DNA of 31,748 bases from Gammaproteobacteria bacterium UBA7449. Its GTDB lineage: Bacteria > Pseudomonadota > Gammaproteobacteria > Pseudomonadales > Pseudohongiellaceae. The stretch's first letter is position 1. Every line of letters begins with the position of its first letter. Shown one piece after another: positions 24,588-31,748 of this stretch. The notes under the pieces are model-generated. The model searched no databases. It saw only the letters and a list, made by a program, of their open reading frames with translations, and was not told the origin of the DNA. Made by a program: the position numbers and the translations under genes. Location: contig DLPV01000010.1 in the NCBI GenBank assembly GCA_002477465.1, forward strand, positions 1 to 31,748, read 5' to 3'.

Positions 24588-25049
24588 ATGGGTACAGAAC
24601 CCAACACAATTCTTTTAGTTGATGATGATTCCCTGGTCGCCAACTCGCTGGCACGATTGCTGCGAACAAAGGGCTATGACGTCAGCATGTGTCCCGACCC
24701 TAAAGCAGCGCTCGTGATTTGCAAGAAGCGAACCTTCGATCTAATCATCACCGACCAGCACATGCCGGTCATGTATGGCACCGAATTCGCTCAGCAAGCC
24801 AAGAAACTACAGCCAGCGGCGCGGATCATCCTGATCAGCAGCTACAGTGACTTCGAGCAGGTGATCAATGCCTTCAACATGGTTGCCATTGATCAACAGG
24901 TGCTGAAGCCCTGGGACAATAGTGATCTGCTGAAAGTTGTGGATGAACAACTGCAACTCTCTTTCGAGATGTCTTGGCAAGAACAGAGGGCGAAGCACGA
25001 TGGTGACACGAAATCACTCTCGGCTAACACGCTGTTGAGAGCAGGCTGA
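24588..25049 (+). CDS. single-domain response regulator
   Basis: A 153-residue receiver-domain protein. The acidic pocket is D12-D14 in LLVDDDSLV, the phosphoacceptor is D56 in LIITDQHMPVMYG, the switch Ser84 is in ILISSYSD and K107 is in VLKPWDN. The receiver ends near residue 122 and the remaining 30 residues have no recognised output domain. The sequence is closest in style to receivers of the RpfG/HD-GYP group (DLIITDQHMPVM, KPWDN), so it may act through a partner. GAGGA is found 9 bp before the ATG. No histidine kinase lies next to it. Its end overlaps the convergent PLP gene by 26 bp. Confidence 0.92.
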   Translation: MGTEPNTILLVDDDSLVANSLARLLRTKGYDVSMCPDPKAALVICKKRTFDLIITDQHMPVMYGTEFAQQAKKLQPAARIILISSYSDFEQVINAFNMVAIDQQVLKPWDNSDLLKVVDEQLQLSFEMSWQEQRAKHDGDTKSLSANTLLRAG

Positions 25050-26796
25050 TCGGCTGGACTTCTTGCGGCAGGATAAACCAGCGCAGAGATTCAGCCTCGG
25101 CAGGCATCTTCAGTTCGTAAGTGCCTACTGTGCGATCCCGTGTCAATTCCGCTTCAGCCTGCTGCAGAAAATACCGCAGCGGTTCACTCAACGGTTGGGA
25201 ATTGGCATCTGCGACTGAATAGCCAGGATCTGATAATAGAAGGTCAGAAAAACTTAACGCATGCAGATTTAGCTCGACGTCCTGCTTGCTGTCTTGATAG
25301 CGCCAGGTGCCCGAAGTCTTGTCATAGCAATAATAGGGCAATAGCCGCCACCCATGTGCCGCAATGAGCTTCACTGCTTCAATGAAGTATTCCACAGTCT
25401 CCTCGCTAATGAAGTAGTTAAAATTCAGGCGCACCCAGCCCGGACGCAGAATCATCTGCCCCTGCTGAATCTGGGTTTCGAGTTTGCGGCTGGTATGCAT
25501 ATCCATCTGAAGCAACGCATGGCCATAGGGTCCGGCACAGGAACAACCTCCCCGCGCCTGGATACCAAACAGGTCGTTGAGTAGCGCCACCACGAATCCG
25601 TAGTGCAGGTCCTTACGGTTTTTGCCCTCACCATGCTTGATTCGCAAGGAAGCGATGGCCAAGCGCTCAGCCTCAGTGTTTCCCAACACGTCGATATTGG
25701 CATGAGACTGCCAGGACGCGATTGCCCGCTTGATGAATGCCGACTCCCTTGCTTCTATGGCAGCCAGACCCACTTCCTGCTGCAGCCTGAATACCAGGCC
25801 GGCACGAATCGCTTCAACAATTGCAGGCGTGCCGCCCTCTTCCCTGCGCTGATGATCGTCGATAAAGCGATGCCTTTCTGGCGACACGAATGACACGGTG
25901 CCACCACCAGGGACCGCAGGCACCGAGTTTTTTAGCACCTGTTTTTTCACGATCAATACGCCGGGCGTTCCTGGACCGCCAACAAACTTATGGGGCGACA
26001 GGAACACGGCGTCTTTTTTGTAAGACCCTGAGTTGGAAGACTGTGAGCTGGAAAGCCGTGAGTCGTCAACCGGGTCAGCTCTCTCTTCGTTCATCGAAAT
26101 TTTGACGTAGGGAGCAGCGGCAGCGTAGTCCCAGAAACTCAGTGCGCCATGCTGCTTCAAGAGTCGGGTTACCCCCTCCACATCGGTCTTGATCCCGGTA
26201 ACGTTGGACGCGGCGGAAAAACTGCCAATCAGTAGCTGTGTGTCGCCATGGTCCTTAAGCATTTGTTCCAGCGCGGCGATGTCCAACTGACCGCTGGCAT
26301 CCAGCGGCACAACTTTTACCCGAGCAATCGATTCCCGCCACGGCAGTTCGTTGCTGTGATGCTCATAGGGCCCAATAAACACTATGGGACGCTGGTCCAA
26401 AGGAATCGCTGACAGCAAGGCATGACGTTCCGCCAGATCTGCCGGCAGGCGCAGGTTAAGAATGTCGATGAGTTTATTGATCGCAGCGGTAGCACCCGCA
26501 CCGCAGAAGATGACCTGGTCATCATCACTGCCACCGACAGCCCGGCGGATAATCGTGCGCGCCTGTTCTCTGAGCGCAGTGGTCTGGGCACCGGTATAAG
26601 AAGATTCGCTGTGGGTATTGGCATAGAGCGGCAGCACCTGGTCCCTGATCAGGTCCTCGACAAAATCCAGCGAGCGCCCCGAGGCGGTGTAGTCAGCGTA
26701 GACCAAGGGCTTGGTGCCAAACGGCGTCTGTATGCCGCGCCGATCGCCAATAACGCCGCCTCGAATCCTGTCGATCAGTTCCATAGTCATAGCCAT
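25024..26796 (-). CDS. large class V PLP enzyme (cysteine desulfurase-like)
   Basis: A 590-residue fold-type I PLP enzyme, much longer than the usual 400. YADYTASGRSLDFVED (33-48), NTHSESSYTGAQTT (60-73), GPYEHHSNELPWRE (142-155), WDYAAAAPYV with Asp223 and the Schiff-base K270 in FLSPHKFVGGPGTPG form the catalytic core. RGGCSCAGPYGHALL follows in the C-terminal domain and its Cys pair may be functional. Residues 244-261 are a Ser-rich insertion coded by 15-bp tandem repeats. About 110 residues after 480 form an extra C-terminal region. This subgroup of uncharacterised aminotransferase class V enzymes is known by sequence only. It is divergent from an Lrp/AsnC regulator, which is its likely controller. 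The start could also be M3 or M5. Confidence 0.87.
   Translation of the reverse strand: MAMTMELIDRIRGGVIGDRRGIQTPFGTKPLVYADYTASGRSLDFVEDLIRDQVLPLYANTHSESSYTGAQTTALREQARTIIRRAVGGSDDDQVIFCGAGATAAINKLIDILNLRLPADLAERHALLSAIPLDQRPIVFIGPYEHHSNELPWRESIARVKVVPLDASGQLDIAALEQMLKDHGDTQLLIGSFSAASNVTGIKTDVEGVTRLLKQHGALSFWDYAAAAPYVKISMNEERADPVDDSRLSSSQSSNSGSYKKDAVFLSPHKFVGGPGTPGVLIVKKQVLKNSVPAVPGGGTVSFVSPERHRFIDDHQRREEGGTPAIVEAIRAGLVFRLQQEVGLAAIEARESAFIKRAIASWQSHANIDVLGNTEAERLAIASLRIKHGEGKNRKDLHYGFVVALLNDLFGIQARGGCSCAGPYGHALLQMDMHTSRKLETQIQQGQMILRPGWVRLNFNYFISEETVEYFIEAVKLIAAHGWRLLPYYCYDKTSGTWRYQDSKQDVELNLHALSFSDLLLSDPGYSVADANSQPLSEPLRYFLQQAEAELTRDRTVGTYELKMPAEAESLRWFILPQEVQPISLLSTAC
26030..26074. repeat. 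15-bp degenerate tandem repeat within PLP gene
   Basis: Three units with GAG at 26030, 26045 and 26060, the first two reading GAGTTGGAAGACTGT and GAGCTGGAAAGCCGT. The period is in frame and codes a Ser-rich loop (residues about 244-261). Confidence 0.75.
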
Positions 26797-26875
26797 TTCC
26801 GCACCGTCTGGGAGCTTTTAGTAGTGTAGGGCAAGCCACGCCAAAAATTGTCCCTATCTGTCCATATATATGGCA

Positions 26876-26925
26876 ATATTTCGCAATTATTTCCCTATAT
26901 TTTGCAATTTATGGTATTTATTCCC
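26876..26925. promoter_or_regulatory. candidate Lrp/AsnC operator
   Basis: The divergent 190-bp gap between the PLP enzyme and the Lrp gene is very AT-rich. ATATTTCGCAATT begins at 26876 and ATATTTTGCAATT at 26897, a 21-bp spacing that is two helical turns. Similar TTCCC blocks follow each (26891, 26921). This fits in-phase binding by a multimeric Lrp-type regulator controlling both genes (inference). Confidence 0.45.
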
Positions 26926-26986
26926 ATTATCTGTCTCTATGATGGATTATTGATCATTTTGGCCTTGCCCCCGAGGAAGTCACCGG

Positions 26987-27436
26987 ATGGATAAACCCGA
27001 CCAGGCTATATTGAATCTGCTGCAACATGACGCCTCTTTATCAGTTGGCGAGATTGCCGAGCAGATCAGCATCTCCAAATCCGCCTGCTGGCGCCGCATT
27101 CAGAATCTGGAGCAGACCGGGGTGATCCGCGAGCGGGTCGCGCTGCTGGACCAAACCAAGGTTGACCTACCCCTGACCGTCTATGTACAGCTACGCACCA
27201 ACCAACACAACGACGCCTGGGCGGACCAGTTTCGCCGGGTCACGGAAAAAATCGATGGCGTGCTGGAGGTGTACCGCATGAGCGGCGATCTCGACTACCT
27301 GATCAAGGCGGTGGTGAAAGACATGGAAGGCTACGACCGGCTCTACAAGGAATTGATCAAGGCCGACCTGTTCGACGTCTGCTCGAGCTTCGTGATGGAA
27401 ACCATGAAGCAGACCACGGCGCTGCCGCTTGAGTAG
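26987..27436 (+). CDS. Lrp/AsnC family transcriptional regulator
   Basis: A 149-residue regulator. The N-terminal winged helix-turn-helix reads LNLLQHDASLSVGEIAEQIS (9-28) then ISKSACWRRIQNLEQTGVI (28-46), the hallmark of Lrp/AsnC proteins. The C-terminal RAM domain has VYRMSGDLDYLIKAVVKDME, the effector-binding Gly-Asp turn. GAGGA (26973-26977) lies nine bases before the ATG. It is divergent from the 590-residue PLP enzyme and its effector is probably an amino acid or a close relative of that enzyme's substrate (inference from family habit). It converges on the YjiH-like gene. Confidence 0.94.
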   Translation: MDKPDQAILNLLQHDASLSVGEIAEQISISKSACWRRIQNLEQTGVIRERVALLDQTKVDLPLTVYVQLRTNQHNDAWADQFRRVTEKIDGVLEVYRMSGDLDYLIKAVVKDMEGYDRLYKELIKADLFDVCSSFVMETMKQTTALPLE

Positions 27437-27510
27437 AAAAGCTAAATTTGAGAGAAGGAAAACTACTGCTTGCTATTTTTCTGGAATGACCAATCGCAAC
27501 CTATCAGCGA

Positions 27511-28851
27511 CTAAAAAATCGCATGGCCAATCAGCGCCACGCAGGGTAAGGCAATGGCGGTGCGAATCAGGAATATACCGCCGATGTGAAAAAAGCCCAG
27601 CGGAATCTTGGACTTCACAATCAGGGCACCTACTTCAGACATATAGATCAGCTGACAGACCGACACCGTCGCGACGACGAAACGAGTCAGCTCGCTTTCG
27701 ATACTGCCACCAACCAGCGCCGGCAGAAACATATCGGTGAAGCCCACAAACATGAGCGGCGCAGCGGCAGGCGCTTCGGCCAAACCGAATAAATTCAACA
27801 CGGCGATTAGGGGAAAACCCAACCAGTCAAACAGCGGTGTATATTCCGCCAGAATCAGGGCGGCTGTTCCCAGCCCCATGACAACTGGAATCAGGGACAA
27901 CCAGACTTCGGCGACGCCGCGACCAATTCTAGGCAGTAACTCGGCAAAGGAAGGTGCACGGCCAGCCCTGGCCAGGGCTTCAGTGGTTGCCGCACTCCAC
28001 AGTGAATCATAGTTGCTGAAGTCTCTTAATCCCTGGGGCTCTACTCCAGGACAAAACTCATCCTTGAGGCGATTCAGTGGCGGCAGCTTGGGCGTAATGA
28101 GCGCGCATAAGAAGCCTACACCGATCACGCTGGCATACATGTGGATAAAATATTCTCCCATGCCAATCGCATTGGCCACTACCAGGGCAAAGGACACAGA
28201 CACCACAGAAAAATTCGTGCAGATAACGGCGGCCTCGCGCGCCGTGTAATAGCCACGCTCGTATTGCTGCAGGGTGATCAAGACACCCACTGGACCAGAG
28301 CCCATCCATGACGCCAGGGCATCGATGGCGCTGCGACCGGGCAATCGAAACAGTTTGTCAAAGGCGCGGCTTAGCAACACACCCACCATTTCCATCAAAC
28401 CAAACTCGACCAATAGAGGCAGAAACACAGTGGCGATTGCCATATAGGTCATGGTGATAGGGATCAGGCTACCGAGCGTGGTGCCGGCCGTGGCGCCACC
28501 GATCAACCACTCAGGGCCAATCTTAAACAGATAGCAGATGGCGGCGATACAGCCAAACAGGCGCAGCGAAAACCAGATGGGGTGCAGGGTCAGCCCTTCC
28601 GCCAACCAGGCAAAGCGTTTGCTGACGGCATCGGAAAAGTGAAAGGTCAGTGTGAGCAAGACAGAAATGAGCGTAAAGCAACCCGCCATCCACTGCAGCT
28701 GGGTCTGGCCGTTTCCAATAAACAGGTCACCTACATAGGCCATGCCGACAGTGACCTGTCTATCAATCACCATAGGAGTCAGGAAGAACAATACGCCGAT
28801 GCCGGAGGGAATCAGGAACTGCGGCCAATTCTTTTTGCCGATTTCTTGCAT
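27511..28851 (-). CDS. YjiH-type membrane protein with Gate (nucleoside recognition) domains
   Basis: A 446-residue protein with about 11 transmembrane helices. The family match rests on FLIPSGIGVLFFLTP (13-27), LASWMGSGPVGVLITLQQYERGYYTAREAAVICTNFSVVS-like central sequence (residues ~185-225), GFTDMFLPALVGGSIESEL-like helix and VSVCQLIYMSEVGALIVKSK near the end; these are features of YjiH/nucleoside-recognition Gate proteins. The transported substrate is not established for this family. AAGGAAC precedes the ATG. It starts 32 bp after the HisC-like gene on the same strand, so they form an operon and could handle one amino compound or its product. Confidence 0.87.
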   Translation of the reverse strand: MQEIGKKNWPQFLIPSGIGVLFFLTPMVIDRQVTVGMAYVGDLFIGNGQTQLQWMAGCFTLISVLLTLTFHFSDAVSKRFAWLAEGLTLHPIWFSLRLFGCIAAICYLFKIGPEWLIGGATAGTTLGSLIPITMTYMAIATVFLPLLVEFGLMEMVGVLLSRAFDKLFRLPGRSAIDALASWMGSGPVGVLITLQQYERGYYTAREAAVICTNFSVVSVSFALVVANAIGMGEYFIHMYASVIGVGFLCALITPKLPPLNRLKDEFCPGVEPQGLRDFSNYDSLWSAATTEALARAGRAPSFAELLPRIGRGVAEVWLSLIPVVMGLGTAALILAEYTPLFDWLGFPLIAVLNLFGLAEAPAAAPLMFVGFTDMFLPALVGGSIESELTRFVVATVSVCQLIYMSEVGALIVKSKIPLGFFHIGGIFLIRTAIALPCVALIGHAIF

Positions 28852-28883
28852 CGAATTTCTGTTCCTTGCTTAGACAGCGCTTG

Positions 28884-29951
28884 TCATAGCGCGCGAATAT
28901 GACTCATCATTTCCAGCATCTCTTCGCTGGTACCGACAGTGATACGCAGGTGTTGGGGAAGCTGTGCAAAATGGGTCTGGTCACGAACCACCACGCCCTC
29001 TTCCAGTAATGTCTGCATCACCAGTGATGCATCTCTAAAACGCACCAGCAGAAAATTTGTAACGCTACTGTAGACCTGCTCCACTGCGTTCAGTTCATTC
29101 ATATCGTTCCGCGTCTGCTCGCGCAGGGCGATGGTCTGGTCACGGCAGGATTGCATATGAGAAACACCGGATTCAGACAGGGCACTGATTGCAATGCGCG
29201 CGCTGTTGTCTGGTATCGGATAGGGCGCAATCAGCTTACCTACCTGTTCCAACACTTCTTCCCTGGCGATCAAAAAACCCACACGAATCGCCGCCAGCGC
29301 GAAGGCTTTGGATAGCGTCCGAATAACGATCACATTGGGATGCGAATCAATCAGTGACAGCAAGGACTCCTGCGGACAGTATTCGATGTAAGCTTCATCG
29401 ATGACTACGAATGCTGATTCTCGATGTTCCTCAGCAATGGCAGCGATGCTGTCTTGGCTCAAGGCATTGCCCGTCGGGTTATTCGGGTTGCAAATAAAAA
29501 TGATCTTGAGGTTTTTGCCACCGACTTCGGCGCTGCTATTTCTTTTCATGTCCAGCTCAAAGCTTGAATCCAGGGATACGGTGTCAACAGCGACGCCATG
29601 GGCCTGGGCCACAAACTCATACATAGAGTAAGTTGGCGTCTGAATGCGGATGGCGTCTTTGTGGGGTTCGCAGAAGGTACGAATCAACAAATCAATAGCC
29701 TCATCCGCGCCGCGCACCGCCATCGTGCGGTCTGGGTTTATACCGACATAGCGTGAATAGGTATTCGTGAGATCCGTTGGCAGAAAATCCGGGTAGCGGT
29801 TCCAGGTTTCAGTGACCGGCATTTCGTAGGGCGCAAACCCAGATTCATTGGCGTTCAGATACACCTGTCCGATCCCGCCTATGCGGCGAGCCGACTGATA
29901 GGGTTGCAGATCTCTGAGTTGTGGTGCGACTAGTTTTTTGGCGAGAGACAT
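28884..29951 (-). CDS. histidinol-phosphate aminotransferase family enzyme
   Basis: A 355-residue class I/II PLP aminotransferase of the HisC family. LNANESGFAPYE (32-43) is the substrate-binding start, CNPNNPTG (154-161) and VIDEAYIEY (183-191) contact the cofactor, and the Schiff-base lysine is K215 in RTLSKAFALAAIRVGFL, followed by R223. Length equals that of E. coli HisC (356). No other his gene is nearby and the partner is a membrane protein, so it need not serve histidine synthesis; HisC-like enzymes also act on aromatic or phosphonate amino acids. I therefore leave the symbol empty. Confidence 0.9.
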   Translation of the reverse strand: MSLAKKLVAPQLRDLQPYQSARRIGGIGQVYLNANESGFAPYEMPVTETWNRYPDFLPTDLTNTYSRYVGINPDRTMAVRGADEAIDLLIRTFCEPHKDAIRIQTPTYSMYEFVAQAHGVAVDTVSLDSSFELDMKRNSSAEVGGKNLKIIFICNPNNPTGNALSQDSIAAIAEEHRESAFVVIDEAYIEYCPQESLLSLIDSHPNVIVIRTLSKAFALAAIRVGFLIAREEVLEQVGKLIAPYPIPDNSARIAISALSESGVSHMQSCRDQTIALREQTRNDMNELNAVEQVYSSVTNFLLVRFRDASLVMQTLLEEGVVVRDQTHFAQLPQHLRITVGTSEEMLEMMSHIRAL

Positions 29952-30275
29952 TAGTTTTGTGGGGCAGCAAGTTTGCCCTGCACTTCTTCATTTGCGAGAA
30001 CGCATTGTGCCATGAGACACATGAATCTTACAGGCTGTTGATTTCCCGAGTATTGGGACTGATCTCTTAAATTGGGTCCGGCGGTCTGAAGGGAATCCCT
30101 TTTGCAAGATACAGAGTTATTGCTCTTGTATTGTCAGATAATCCACGAGGGTTGAGGGCATGAGCTTGGCACTGCAAACAGGCGTTCAATTGCACCTTAT
30201 TTTTGATGCAGTGGCCGTTTCTAGTGTACTTTAGCCTGAAGACCGCTCGTTCCTCCCAGTCAGGAGACTAATTAT
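29952..30275. other. gene-free gap, 324 bp
   Basis: A divergent promoter region between the HisC-like gene and the cytochrome c gene. It includes a small inverted repeat AAGGGAATCCCTT (30089-30101) and the weak promoter listed separately. No open frame is supported, and no repeats of families A, B or C occur. Confidence 0.5.
30203..30230 (+). promoter_or_regulatory. candidate sigma70 promoter for cytochrome c operon
   Basis: TTGATG at 30203-30208 and TGTACT at 30225-30230 are spaced by 16 bp; each matches four of six consensus bases. The predicted start would give a leader of about 40 nt to the ATG at 30276. Weak evidence from sequence only. Confidence 0.3.
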
Positions 30276-31055
30276 ATGCGCCGCAAGTTATCGCTCTGCT
30301 ATCTAACACCGCTGACGTTTTTGCTAGCTCTGTTCACCATTCCCGCCACCGGCCAGGATCTTGAAAATGGCCAGCAGTTGTTTCAGACGTTGTGCGCCCG
30401 CTGTCATGGCATGTTGGGTGAAGGGGGTGAGGGACCCAGTCTGACGCGTCCCAATCTGATTCATGCGCCGGATGATGATGCGCTGGTGAGTCTGATCGTA
30501 GGGGGTATTCCCGGGACCGGGATGCCGGGTTCGCGGCAGTTGCGGGGCGAGGATGGGCCGGATGTGGCGGCCTATGTGCGCAGCCTGGGTGAACTGCCGC
30601 CTGAGGAAATGCCGGGCGATCCACTGGCAGGAGCAGAAGTCTATCGGAACGTGGGTAATTGCGCGAGTTGCCATATTCTTAACGGCGAGGGTAACGGTAT
30701 CGGGCCGGAGCTGAGTAATGTGGGACAGCGTCGCAATGCGGCCTACCTGCGGCGCTCGGTGACTAATCCCAGTGCGGACCAACCGAAACTGGTAGACCGG
30801 TTCCGGGGTTCACTGAACGCCTTTATGACGGTGCGCGTTGTCTCTGAATATGGCACCTATGAAGGTATGCGTATCAACGAAGACGCATTTACCGTGCAGA
30901 TACGGGACCTGGCGGGGGAAATTTATTCCTTCGAGAAAGGCGACCTGCTCAGCTATGAGAAAGCCCTGGGGCATTCCCTGATGCCCGGCTACAACTCGGT
31001 ACTTAACGAGACCCAGATCGATAATGTGGTGTCTTACCTGATGAGTCTGAAATAG
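30276..31055 (+). CDS. periplasmic dihaem cytochrome c
   Basis: A 259-residue exported protein with a Sec signal (1-26, ending ATGQ) and two class I cytochrome c domains. Haem sites are CARCH (40-44) and CASCH (129-133), with M83 in GTGMPG and the Met of HSLMPGYN near residue 237 as sixth ligands. The second domain carries an inserted YEGMRINEDAFTVQIRDL-like segment typical of putative haem-binding proteins annotated as TIGR02603-like. AGGAGA lies nine bases before the ATG. The PQQ dehydrogenase begins 18 bp after the stop, so the cytochrome is the likely electron acceptor of that enzyme. Confidence 0.9.
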   Translation: MRRKLSLCYLTPLTFLLALFTIPATGQDLENGQQLFQTLCARCHGMLGEGGEGPSLTRPNLIHAPDDDALVSLIVGGIPGTGMPGSRQLRGEDGPDVAAYVRSLGELPPEEMPGDPLAGAEVYRNVGNCASCHILNGEGNGIGPELSNVGQRRNAAYLRRSVTNPSADQPKLVDRFRGSLNAFMTVRVVSEYGTYEGMRINEDAFTVQIRDLAGEIYSFEKGDLLSYEKALGHSLMPGYNSVLNETQIDNVVSYLMSLK

Positions 31056-31073
31056 GAACGGGAGCAGCACAGC

Positions 31074-31748
31074 ATGCCAACACAGAATAACAAGGCTGGA
31101 GTAAACGTCTCCCTGTTAGCCTTCTTTTTATTAACCCTTGGAAGCCAATCCGTATTTGCTGATACGTCTTACGCAGACCTGCTGGCCGACGAGGCAAATG
31201 GCGCGGACTGGCTATCTTACTCTGGCGGCTATAAATCCGAGCGCTTCTCGCCCCTGACCCAAATTACGCCTGCCAACGTGGATCAGCTCAAGGTGATGTG
31301 GGCCTACCAGATGCAGTCCACCGGCATTAGCGGAGCGGCACTGCAGGAAACCACGCCGCTGGTGGCCGGTGATGTCATGTACATCACGGAATCGCCCAGC
31401 AGCGTGTCGGCACTGGATGTGCGCACGGGGCGCCTGCTCTGGCATTTCGTGCCGGATATCTCCAACGAAGTGTTGAACATTGGCTTTCCCCGCATCAATC
31501 GCGGCGTCGCCCTGTTGGATGACAAGGTTTATGTGGCGACTCTGGATGCGCGCCTGTTTGCGCTGGATGCCGGCACCGGTGCCGTGCGCTGGGAAACCAC
31601 CGTGGCAGACAACGATGTGGGCTTTTCCCTGACTCTGGCGCCACTGGCGCTGGACGGCAAGATTATCGTCGGTGTGAGCGGTGCCGAAGCCGGTGTGCGT
31701 GGCTTTGTTGATGCCTATGATACTGACACTGGCGAACAGCTGTGGCGT
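31074..31748 (+). CDS. PQQ-dependent alcohol dehydrogenase, partial
   Basis: The first 225 residues of a quinoprotein alcohol dehydrogenase (methanol/ethanol family), running off the window edge. Residues 1-29 are a Sec signal (FFLLTLGSQSVFA). Then come DWLSYSGGYKSERFSPLTQI (45-64), the first propeller blade, LVAGDVMYITESPSSVSALD, RTGRLLWHF and DAGTGAVRWE, the repeated tryptophan-docking blades of this family. Full-length members have about 560-700 residues, so most of the protein, including the vicinal Cys pair and active-site Asp, lies outside. GGAACGGGAG precedes the ATG. It likely oxidises alcohols in the periplasm and passes electrons to the cytochrome before it. Confidence 0.93.
   Translation, partial: MPTQNNKAGVNVSLLAFFLLTLGSQSVFADTSYADLLADEANGADWLSYSGGYKSERFSPLTQITPANVDQLKVMWAYQMQSTGISGAALQETTPLVAGDVMYITESPSSVSALDVRTGRLLWHFVPDISNEVLNIGFPRINRGVALLDDKVYVATLDARLFALDAGTGAVRWETTVADNDVGFSLTLAPLALDGKIIVGVSGAEAGVRGFVDAYDTDTGEQLWR

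Noticed and set aside
26840..26862. ATTGTCCCTATCTGTCC as another family A repeat
   Set aside because: Only the GTCCC core is shared and the AAATAAAT half is absent.

Overview
The window reads as chromosomal DNA of a heterotrophic, probably marine gammaproteobacterium. The evidence is a YaiL/DUF2058 protein, an AlkB alkane hydroxylase with its rubredoxin, a PQQ alcohol dehydrogenase start with a dihaem cytochrome c, several Tat or lipoprotein exported enzymes, and short intergenic repeats of the kind that accompany IS200/Y1-type transposases. The genus cannot be fixed from the sequence alone. No rRNA, tRNA, CRISPR array or intact transposon was seen.

Layout. 0-2.3 kb: DUF2058 protein, a Cys-rich CWC/DUF5522 protein and a class II aldolase-family protein. 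2.3-10.2 kb: a patchwork of small catabolic or detoxification modules (VOC protein, PQQ sugar dehydrogenase, NIPSNAP protein plus glutathione S-transferase, DUF3604 lipoprotein, Tat-exported epoxide hydrolase-like protein), with short repeats in many of the gaps. 9.9-12.1 kb: a C-terminal fragment of a sodium symporter next to a RoxA/MauG-like dihaem cytochrome that has palindromic repeats on both sides. 12.4-15.5 kb: an AT-richer block with a membrane-anchored alpha/beta hydrolase, a PhyH dioxygenase and a four-helix membrane protein. 15.5-19.7 kb: a class V PLP enzyme, a transposase tail, an EF-hand esterase, then alkB overlapping a 56-residue rubredoxin gene. 19.7-20.6 kb: a candidate bacteriocin locus, a 74-residue double-glycine leader peptide followed by a small membrane protein whose natural start seems to need a -1 frameshift at a dnaX-type A AAA AAG site. 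20.6-31.7 kb: a PhoX/DUF839 protein, a DUF885 lipoprotein with a membrane partner, a single-domain response regulator, a large class V PLP enzyme divergent from an Lrp/AsnC regulator, a HisC-like aminotransferase with a YjiH-type membrane protein, and a dihaem cytochrome c followed by the start of a PQQ alcohol dehydrogenase cut by the window edge.

How the genes fit together. AlkB with rubredoxin makes primary alcohols from alkanes, and a PQQ alcohol dehydrogenase with a periplasmic cytochrome c could oxidise alcohols, so the two ends of the window may serve one route (inference). The repeats lie between about 2.3 and 19.7 kb and were not recognised in the last 12 kb, which suggests an accessory region assembled piece by piece. 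The most novel item is the double-glycine peptide with its frameshifted neighbour; no dedicated exporter for it lies in the window.
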